DNA from: an uncultured Gammaproteobacteria bacterium
Lineage (GTDB): Bacteria > Pseudomonadota > Gammaproteobacteria > Halothiobacillales > Halothiobacillaceae
NCBI GenBank assembly: GCA_938004235.1
Contig: CALKWL010000384.1
Span: 1-21,952, forward strand
Direction: 5' to 3'
DNA: 21,952 bases
In this document: positions 8,123-14,319 of the stretch, one piece after another
Layout of the letters: every line of letters begins with the position of its first letter
How positions within the stretch are numbered: the first letter of the stretch is position 1
Program-made: the position numbers and the translations under genes
The notes under the pieces: generated by a model
Seen by the model: only the letters and a program-made list of their open reading frames with translations
Database searches by the model: none
What the model was told of the DNA's origin: nothing

Positions 8123-10387
8123 TTAGACTTCCGCAACCTCAACCTGGGGCTGGAGCGCCGCAATGCGCAACGACTGCCCGTCGGCATCCGCTTCAACGTG
8201 CGCCTCACCGCCGCCTTCAAGACAACCGAACAGCAACTCTTCGGCCAACGGGCGCTTGATCTGCTCCTGAATCAGGCGCGCCATCGGACGCGCCCCCATC
8301 TGCGGGTCATAACCCTTTTCCGCCAACCAGGCGCGCGCCGCTTCGCTGACGTGCAGATGTACATGCTTGGCTTCAAGCTGGTGCTCCAGCTCCAGCAACA
8401 GCTTGTCCACCACTTGGGCAATGTCGCGCTCGCTTAAAGGATTGAACAGGATGACGGCATCCAGGCGATTGCGAAACTCCGGGGAAAAAGCGCGTTTGAT
8501 GACCTCCATGGCATCCCCGCTGTGATTCTGGCGAGTGAACCCCATCGAGGCGCGCGAAGACTCCTGCGCCCCGGCGTTGCTGGTCATGATAAGAATCACA
8601 TGCGAAAAATCGACTTCGCGCCCATTGGCATCGGTCAGCTTGCCGTGATCCATCACCTGCAACAACACGTTGAACAGGTCAGGATGGGCTTTTTCAATTT
8701 CATCGAGCAACAACACCACATGCGGCTGTTTTTGCACCGCCTCAGTCAAAAGACCGCCGTTCTCGTGCCCCACATAGCCCGGCGGCGAACCGATCAGGCG
8801 CGAAATCGAATGGCGCTCCATGTATTCGGACATATCGAAACGCAAAAGGCCGATGCCCAGCAAACGCGCCAGCTGACGCGCCACCTCGGTCTTGCCCACG
8901 CCGGTCGGGCCGGCAAACAGGAAGGAACCGATCGGCTTGTCCGTCGGACGCAACCCCGAGCGCGCCAGCTTGATTGACGTGGCAAGTTGTTCGACCGCGT
9001 TGTCCTGACCGTACACCACCATGCGCAGATTGCGTTCAAGATTGCGCAACATGTCGCGGTCGGTACTGGAAACCTGCTGCTCCGGAATGCGCGCCATCCT
9101 GGCCACCACGGTTTCAATTTCACCCGCGCCGATCACCGCATCAACCTGTCCGGCCAGGCGTGCACGCGCGCCAGCTTCGTCCATGACATCAATCGCCTTG
9201 TCAGGCAGATGACGATCATGAATATGCCGCTCGGAAAGATTAACCGCCGCCTGCAAGGCCTCATCGGTATAGCTCACTGCATGATGCGCCTCAAAACTCG
9301 GGCGCAAGCCCTTGAGTATCGCCAGAGCCTCATCCAGGCTCGGTTCAGGCACGTCAACCTTTTGGAAACGCCTCGCCAATGCCGCATCTTTCTCAAAAAT
9401 CTGGCGGAATTCGGTATGCGTGGTGGAGCCAATGCAGCGCAGCCCCTTGGCTAGCGCAGGCTTAATCAGATTCGAAGCGTCCATCGCCCCGCCGGAAGCC
9501 GAACCCGCGCCGATGATGCTGTGAATCTCATCAATAAACAAAATCGCCCCCGTCATGGCGGACAGTTCACTGAGCACGCCCTTGAGTCGCTTTTCAAAAT
9601 CGCCGCGGTACTTGCTACCCGCCACCAGCGCGCCCAGATCCAGGCTGTAAATCACGCTTTTTTCCAGCGCCGCAGGCACTTCTTCCTGCACGATCATGCG
9701 CGCCAAACCCTCAACAATGGCCGTCTTGCCTACGCCGGCCTCGCCAATCAGCAACGGGTTATTCTTGCGACGACGGCACAAGACCTGCGCCACGCGCTCC
9801 AGCTCGGCGGCACGCCCAATTAACGGATCAATGCGGCCTTCACGCGCCATCTGGTTGAGATTGACCGCAAACTGTTCCAAAAATGAAGTCTGTTCCTTGC
9901 CGGACTGGGCGGATTCATCGCCGCCTTGCGGCTCTGCACCCTGCGTCGGCTCTGTCTGCTGGTCGCCGCCATGCGACATATAACGCAGCACATCCAGACG
10001 CGAAATGCCCTGGCGCTTGAGCAGGAACACGGCGTGCGAATCCTGTTCGGCAAACATGGCCGCCAGCACATGCGCCCCGGTCACCACCTGCTTGCCCGCT
10101 GCTTGCACCTGCACTACGGCGCGCTGCAAGACGCGCTGAAAGCCAAGGGTGGGCTTGGCGTCATCCTTATCGTCTTCCGCCAGGCGCGGAATGGTTTCCG
10201 TAAGGAACCCCTCCAGCTCCTGATCCAGGCGTTCAAGGTTGGCGCCGCAGCCCAACAATACGGGGCGCGCATCGGTATCGCTCAGCAAGTAACGCAACAA
10301 CACTTCGAGCGTGACGTATTCAAAGTGCTGCAACTTGGCAAAACGAAAAACCTGATTGAGGGTTTCTTCCAGCGATTTACTTAACAT
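8123..10387 (-). CDS. clpA: ATP-dependent Clp protease ATP-binding subunit ClpA
   Basis: A 754-residue AAA+ unfoldase that feeds substrates to the ClpP peptidase in the cytoplasm; E. coli ClpA has 758. Order of domains: Clp N-domain (~1-145), first ATPase with Walker A GEAGVGKT (215-222) and Walker B ILFIDE (282-287), then second ATPase with Walker A GPTGVGKT (493-500) and Walker B VVLLLDE (557-563). The ClpP-docking loop reads MGF (615-617) where E. coli has IGL. The start is the ATG at 10387, giving MLSKSLEETLNQVF as in E. coli ClpA, with GAGG eight bases upstream; a GTG six bases earlier is less likely. It follows clpS by 18 nt, so the adaptor and the unfoldase are co-expressed. clpP is not in the window. 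Confidence 0.97.
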   Translation of the reverse strand: MLSKSLEETLNQVFRFAKLQHFEYVTLEVLLRYLLSDTDARPVLLGCGANLERLDQELEGFLTETIPRLAEDDKDDAKPTLGFQRVLQRAVVQVQAAGKQVVTGAHVLAAMFAEQDSHAVFLLKRQGISRLDVLRYMSHGGDQQTEPTQGAEPQGGDESAQSGKEQTSFLEQFAVNLNQMAREGRIDPLIGRAAELERVAQVLCRRRKNNPLLIGEAGVGKTAIVEGLARMIVQEEVPAALEKSVIYSLDLGALVAGSKYRGDFEKRLKGVLSELSAMTGAILFIDEIHSIIGAGSASGGAMDASNLIKPALAKGLRCIGSTTHTEFRQIFEKDAALARRFQKVDVPEPSLDEALAILKGLRPSFEAHHAVSYTDEALQAAVNLSERHIHDRHLPDKAIDVMDEAGARARLAGQVDAVIGAGEIETVVARMARIPEQQVSSTDRDMLRNLERNLRMVVYGQDNAVEQLATSIKLARSGLRPTDKPIGSFLFAGPTGVGKTEVARQLARLLGIGLLRFDMSEYMERHSISRLIGSPPGYVGHENGGLLTEAVQKQPHVVLLLDEIEKAHPDLFNVLLQVMDHGKLTDANGREVDFSHVILIMTSNAGAQESSRASMGFTRQNHSGDAMEVIKRAFSPEFRNRLDAVILFNPLSERDIAQVVDKLLLELEHQLEAKHVHLHVSEAARAWLAEKGYDPQMGARPMARLIQEQIKRPLAEELLFGCLEGGGEAHVEADADGQSLRIAALQPQVEVAEV

Positions 10388-10405
10388 AGACACAACCTCG
10401 ACACG

Positions 10406-10771
10406 TTATCGCTCGACCGGTTCGGACACACACAGCAGGGGATGGTCATTTTCCCGCGCCCACTCAGTCACCAAGGCCACCTTGGTTTCCGCCACTTCAC
10501 GGCTGTACACCCCGCACACGCCGCGTCCCTTCTGGTGCACATCAAGCATGATCTGTACCGCGCGCTCATGCGGCAGACGGAACACGCGTTCCAGCACCAG
10601 AATCACAAAATCCATGGGGGTGAAGTCATCATTTAACAACACCACACGAAACATGGGAGGCGGCTCCAATGCCTGCTCCAGAAGCGCCTCATCTGGAGCA
10701 TAGCCCACATCTTCAGCGGGGATACGGCGCTGATCCATCAGTGTCGCGCTAGGTCTGTTCATCGCGCTCAT
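10406..10771 (-). CDS. clpS: ClpS adaptor for N-degron substrates
   Basis: A 121-residue adaptor that binds the ClpA N-domain and delivers proteins with bulky hydrophobic N-terminal residues for degradation. The core RVVLLNDDFTPMDFVILVL and VHQKGRGVCGVYSREVAE is diagnostic. Pocket residues equivalent to E. coli Asn34, Asp35, Asp36, Met40 and His66 are Asn47, Asp48, Asp49, Met53 and His79. The N-terminal extension is ~13 residues longer than in E. coli, so initiation at an internal Met (residue 4 or 12) is possible; no start has a clear ribosome-binding site. The first ATG follows the sppA stop directly (TAAATG), which suggests translational coupling to sppA. The clpS-clpA pairing is standard; sppA in front of it is not the usual E. 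coli context. Confidence 0.95.
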   Translation of the reverse strand: MSAMNRPSATLMDQRRIPAEDVGYAPDEALLEQALEPPPMFRVVLLNDDFTPMDFVILVLERVFRLPHERAVQIMLDVHQKGRGVCGVYSREVAETKVALVTEWARENDHPLLCVSEPVER

Positions 10772-11800
10772 TTAATGCAATATGCCATGCTGCGACTCAA
10801 TCACCGCCCTGGAAATTCCAGACGCCACCCCCGCCGACACCGCGACCCCAAGACGTCCAAGCAGACGATCCAGCACGCTGACCTCCGAAGTCACATCCAC
10901 CACCTTTTCAACCTTGACCACATCACGCGCCACGCTCTCGACATCGCCCAGACCGTCGACCAGTCCGAGATCAACGGCCTGCTGCCCCGTCCAGACCAAG
11001 CCTGAAAACAAACCGGGCGTTTCAAGATTGAGACGCGCGCCGCGCCCATCCTTGACCGCCTTGATGAACTGCGCGTGCACCTGGTTCAGCAGACCTTCCA
11101 TATGCGCCTTTTCTTCAGGATTGACCGGTACAAACGGGCTGAGCAGGGCTTTATGCTCCCCGGCGGTCAGTTCACGATACTCGATGCCAAGCATTTTCAT
11201 CGCATCCACCACGCCGAAACCATCCATACGCACCCCGATGGAACCGACGATGCTAGCCTGATCGGCATAAATCGCCGTCGCCCCCGCCGCGACGTAATAA
11301 CCGCCCGACGCCGCCATTTCCGACACCACCGCGTACAATGGCTTATCAGGGTGCTTTTTACGTAGACGTAGCATTTCCTGATAGATGTAATTCGACTGCA
11401 CCGGGCTGCCGCCAGGGCTGTTGATACGCAGAATCACCGCCTTGGAGTGCTCGCTTTCAAAGCCTTCGCGCAGCCCCTCAATGACCGTCGTTGCATTGGC
11501 TTGCGAGTCGTCCATAATCGCGCCGTCCAGGGTGACCAAGGCGGTAAACGGCTCATCGGACAACGTATCCTCCGTCGTGCTACCCACTACGACGCCGAGC
11601 AGCAAAATCAGATACAGCAAAAACGCCAGCTTGAAAAAAACGCCCCAACGCCGGGCGCGACGCTGTTCGACCAGACTGCTTTCCGCCAGGCGGGTCAAGA
11701 GCTCGCGCATCCAGGCATCTTCATCCTTTTTTCCGCCTTTGCCGCCCAGACCCAGCTCCTCGTCGTGGCGGAATGCCGTCATTTTTTCCAGCTCGCTCAT
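10772..11800 (-). CDS. sppA: Signal peptide peptidase SppA, short form (S49 family)
   Basis: A 342-residue inner-membrane serine protease that cleaves residual signal peptides. It has a charged cytoplasmic N-terminus, one membrane helix at ~53-73 (GVFFKLAFLLYLILLLGVV), and a single S49 domain. The nucleophile is Ser165 in EMAASGGYYVAAG, and the general-base lysine is Lys217 in AGEHKALLSPF, as in the Ser-Lys dyad of short SppA proteins. INSPGGSP at 126-133 forms the substrate-binding strand. The protein is much shorter than E. coli SppA (618 aa), which has duplicated domains, and matches the form found next to rluC and a HAD gene in Pseudomonas-like genomes. It starts 4 nt after the HAD stop and ends directly against clpS. 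Confidence 0.94.
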   Translation of the reverse strand: MSELEKMTAFRHDEELGLGGKGGKKDEDAWMRELLTRLAESSLVEQRRARRWGVFFKLAFLLYLILLLGVVVGSTTEDTLSDEPFTALVTLDGAIMDDSQANATTVIEGLREGFESEHSKAVILRINSPGGSPVQSNYIYQEMLRLRKKHPDKPLYAVVSEMAASGGYYVAAGATAIYADQASIVGSIGVRMDGFGVVDAMKMLGIEYRELTAGEHKALLSPFVPVNPEEKAHMEGLLNQVHAQFIKAVKDGRGARLNLETPGLFSGLVWTGQQAVDLGLVDGLGDVESVARDVVKVEKVVDVTSEVSVLDRLLGRLGVAVSAGVASGISRAVIESQHGILH

Positions 11801-11804
11801 CGTT

Positions 11805-12482
11805 TCAATCCATCATCACTTCAAAAGGTTGCAGCCACTCGGCCAGTTCCAGCAAGTCCTTGACCAGCGCCACGGGCTCGCTTGCCGCCAGCACGTCGTG
11901 TCCATGGGCGCCATGCGTCACGCCCACGGCGGGCACGCGGGCATTGCGCGCCATATCCAGATCAAACTGGGTATCTCCGACCATCAAACACTGCGCAGGT
12001 TCAGCCTGTGCCTCAAACATCAACTCGCGCAGCATCAAGGGATCCGGCTTGGACAGCGTTTCCTCCGCGCAGCGCGTGGCAAAAAAATAACGTGCAAGCC
12101 CAGTGCTCTTCAGCACCTCATCCAGGCCGCGCCGACTTTTACCCGTCGCCACGCTCAGCCAGAAACCGCGCGCGGCCAGATCTGCCAGCAAATCTTCCGC
12201 CCCCGCGTAAAGACGCATCGGCGTAGGATCGCGCGTGAAATAAAACGCCTGGTAAGTCACCCCCAAGCGCTTGAGCTGCTGAGCGTCCAGCTCGGGATAG
12301 AGCGCACGACACGCTTCCGGCAGCCCCAATCCGATAATGTCCATAATCGGCTCCGGCGGCAGCACCGGCAAACTATGTTCACGCATGGCATTCTGAAAAC
12401 TGCTCACGATGCGCTCGGTGGAGTCCATCAGAGTGCCGTCCCAGTCGAACATGATTTGCTTCAAATGTGATGCGTGCCTCAT
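11805..12482 (-). CDS. HAD-superfamily hydrolase (Gph/phosphoglycolate phosphatase-like)
   Basis: A 225-residue cytoplasmic phosphatase with all four HAD motifs: motif I DWDGTLMDS (nucleophile and acid aspartates), motif II around VATGKS, motif III lysine in SKPDPLML, and motif IV GDTQFDLDMA. The inserted helical cap between motifs I and II is of the subfamily IA type. The substrate is not determined by sequence; phosphoglycolate or another small phosphate ester is plausible. The ATG at 12482 overlaps the rluC stop (ATGA) and has GAGGGAG upstream, so translation is coupled. The gene order rluC-HAD-sppA is common in proteobacteria. Confidence 0.92.
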   Translation of the reverse strand: MRHASHLKQIMFDWDGTLMDSTERIVSSFQNAMREHSLPVLPPEPIMDIIGLGLPEACRALYPELDAQQLKRLGVTYQAFYFTRDPTPMRLYAGAEDLLADLAARGFWLSVATGKSRRGLDEVLKSTGLARYFFATRCAEETLSKPDPLMLRELMFEAQAEPAQCLMVGDTQFDLDMARNARVPAVGVTHGAHGHDVLAASEPVALVKDLLELAEWLQPFEVMMD

Positions 12483-13519
12483 GAGCGCTCCCTCGGCGCC
12501 GAGTCCAGAGCGTCCAGCACTCGGGTCAAATCTTCAGGTAAGGGCGCTTGCACCCGCAGCGTCACCTCGCTCACCGGATGCAGCATATCCAATTGCTCCG
12601 CGTGCAGAAAAACCCGCTTCAACCCCAGGGTTTTCATCTGCCGGTTGAAGTCTTCATCGCCGTATTTTTCATCTCCCGCCAGAGGATGCCCCATATGCTG
12701 GGCATGAACACGAATTTGATGGGTACGCCCGGTTTCAATCTCCACCCGCGCCAGGCTGGCCAAAGCGCCGTAGCGCTGCATCAGGGTGAAATAGCTCACC
12801 GCCTCCTTGCCCTGCGGATCGACCTTGACCATACGCTCACCGCCTTGCAATTCAAAGCGGTGCAGGGGCGCATCGACGCGCAGAACCTCGTTACGCCCCC
12901 CGCCGCGCGGCGCATGCTTCGCCTGGTTTTTGAACGCATCGCCGCGCAGCAAGGCCAGATACGCCTTACGCGCCGTACCCGCAATCAACTGGCGTTGTAC
13001 CCCAAGCAGCGCCTCACGGTTTTTCGCCAACACCAGGCAGCCGCTGGTATCGCGATCAAGCCGATGCGCTAGCTCCAGCCCGGGGAGATGCGCCCAAGAG
13101 GCGCGCGCCAACTCGATCAGACCATAGGGCACGCCGCTGCCGCCATGCACGGCAAGACCGGGCGGCTTGTTCAGGATCAGTACATCATCATCTTCGTACA
13201 ACACGCTATCGCGCATCGCCGCCACGCGCGCCGGAGGCAGATCAACCGCTTCATTTTCGCTCATGCGCACCGGCGGAATACGCACCACATCACCCGTGGA
13301 AATGCGCTGCAAGGGCTTGACCCGTCCCTTGTTGATGCGCACTTCACCGGTACGCACCATGCGGTAAATACGGCTTTTGGGCACGCCTTTGAGCTGCGCC
13401 AGAAGAAAATTATCCAGACGCTGTCCAGATTCATGTGCCCCCACAGTGATATAGCGCACGCCTGCCTGAGGCGGCGGATTTTCAGCCGATGCTGAAGAAT
13501 TGTCTTCGTTAAGACTCAT
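12479..13519 (-). CDS. rluC: 23S rRNA pseudouridine synthase RluC
   Basis: A 346-residue pseudouridine synthase of the RluA family. RluC of E. coli modifies U955, U2504 and U2580 of 23S rRNA. An S4 RNA-binding domain covers ~34-80 (RLDNFLLAQL...VRTGEVRINKGRVKP), and the catalytic motif HRLDRDTSG is at 152-160 with Asp155 as the expected catalytic residue. GRTHQIRVHAQHMGHPLAGDEKYG is the usual C-terminal signature. I chose the ATG at 13519, preceded by AAGG; the reading frame stays open for 48 more codons upstream but those look like leader sequence. It heads the rluC-HAD-sppA-clpS-clpA run and is divergent from rne, a conserved pairing. Confidence 0.94.
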   Translation of the reverse strand: MSLNEDNSSASAENPPPQAGVRYITVGAHESGQRLDNFLLAQLKGVPKSRIYRMVRTGEVRINKGRVKPLQRISTGDVVRIPPVRMSENEAVDLPPARVAAMRDSVLYEDDDVLILNKPPGLAVHGGSGVPYGLIELARASWAHLPGLELAHRLDRDTSGCLVLAKNREALLGVQRQLIAGTARKAYLALLRGDAFKNQAKHAPRGGGRNEVLRVDAPLHRFELQGGERMVKVDPQGKEAVSYFTLMQRYGALASLARVEIETGRTHQIRVHAQHMGHPLAGDEKYGDEDFNRQMKTLGLKRVFLHAEQLDMLHPVSEVTLRVQAPLPEDLTRVLDALDSAPRERS

Positions 13520-13586
13520 GACCTTGTTAACTCGCTGAAACAGCCCTAATGATAGCCCATCCTGCCCAACCTCATGGGGAGGATGA

Positions 13587-13615
13587 TTGCTGAGCTGTAA
13601 CGATATTGCTATATT
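13587..13615 (+). promoter_or_regulatory. Candidate sigma70 promoter for rne
   Basis: TTGCTG (13587-13592) and TATATT (13610-13615) are separated by 17 bases; the -10 matches the consensus at five of six positions. If used, transcription would begin near 13622 and give an rne leader of about 700 nt. Long, structured rne leaders are known in E. coli, where they mediate autoregulation. No expression evidence is available. Confidence 0.35.
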
Positions 13616-13770
13616 CGGGCTCGTTCCTGCGTCGGACAGCCTGGCAACCCCAGGTCGTGACATGTTCAGACGATTGGAGACGAACTTACGAAGCGATATT
13701 GAAGTTTCCCCAAGGTTGTGCGCACCGCGCGCTCAACCGCAACGCGCAGCGGGACGCTCGCGAGCTCCAA

Positions 13771-13814
13771 GGAAAGGCATGGCGTCGATCCGCGTGATGA
13801 CGCCATGCCGTTCC
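13771..13814 (+). promoter_or_regulatory. Strong hairpin in the rne leader / rluC-rne intergenic region
   Basis: GGCATGGCGTC (13776-13786) and GACGCCATGCC (13799-13809) pair perfectly over 11 bp. The stem extends inward by ATC/GAT after one bulged base and outward by GGAA/TTCC after a mismatch, leaving a five-base loop. The rest of 13520-14096 holds no convincing gene: two overlapping minus-strand frames (13733-13966 and 13666-14046) have no recognisable domain. Confidence 0.5.
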
Positions 13815-14096
13815 CAAGGGGCGTGCAATGACAGCCAGAACGCCATAAGGCCATGACGCATCGCACGCCCGACGGCGGGTATGCCGCGCAGGGATGCGTA
13901 AGCCAGCCGCAGATGATGAAAATGGTTTTCACCATCCAGATGAATACCCAGAAGAACCCAACACATGACTGCTGGACACCTGACCCTCGTTTGCCTGCTT
14001 GCGCCGCTTCTGTCGTGGATGCGCGGCGTTTATGCTCGACCGGCATTCGCGCGTCAGTGGTTCACATCCCGCGCTGAAACGCCCAAGGCCAGCCCA

Positions 14097-14262
14097 GCAG
14101 CCTGTTGGACTTCAGGAATTGCCGCGAAAATCTGGCTGGGCGAGGGCAGATTTTGCCGCTTTTGCAGGGTAATAGTGGATTCTATTACCCAAAAAAGCAC
14201 TGAAATATGCACCGTCCAGACGGATTTGCAGCCGACTCTCCTCCTAAAGTCCGACAGGCTGC
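14097..14262. repeat. 166-bp inverted-repeat-bounded element in the rne leader
   Basis: The left end CAGCCTGTTGGACTTCAGGA (14098-14117) and the complement of the right end, CAGCCTGTCGGACTTTAGGA (14261-14242), match at 18 of 20 bases, plus one more pair outside. Three stems lie inside: AAAATCTG/CAGATTTT (14127-14134 with 14147-14154), GGGTAATAG/CTATTACCC (14167-14175 with 14182-14190), and CCGTC/GACGG (14212-14216 with 14219-14223). The element ends 57 nt before the rne start codon. Architecture resembles the element at 7711-7940 but the sequence differs. It could be a MITE, a REP-type unit, or a folded mRNA leader. Confidence 0.6.
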
Positions 14263-14319
14263 CAGGCTTGGCTCTGTGGATTCCGCGCGTGTCCAGCCCA
14301 TTTTTCAGGAAACACCCGC

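Noticed and set aside
13520..13663. 48-codon N-terminal extension of rluC
   Set aside because: The family N-terminus and an AAGG site support the ATG at 13519; the extension lacks similarity to RluC and would overlap the rne promoter candidate.
13616..13700. Possible riboswitch in the rne/rluC intergenic region
   Set aside because: I could not match the sequence to any known riboswitch core, and neither rne nor rluC suggests a metabolite ligand.
13666..14046. Two overlapping minus-strand frames (126 and 77 codons) between rluC and rne
   Set aside because: No recognisable domain, weak or absent ribosome-binding sites, and a strong palindrome runs through them. A short unknown membrane peptide cannot be excluded but is not supported.
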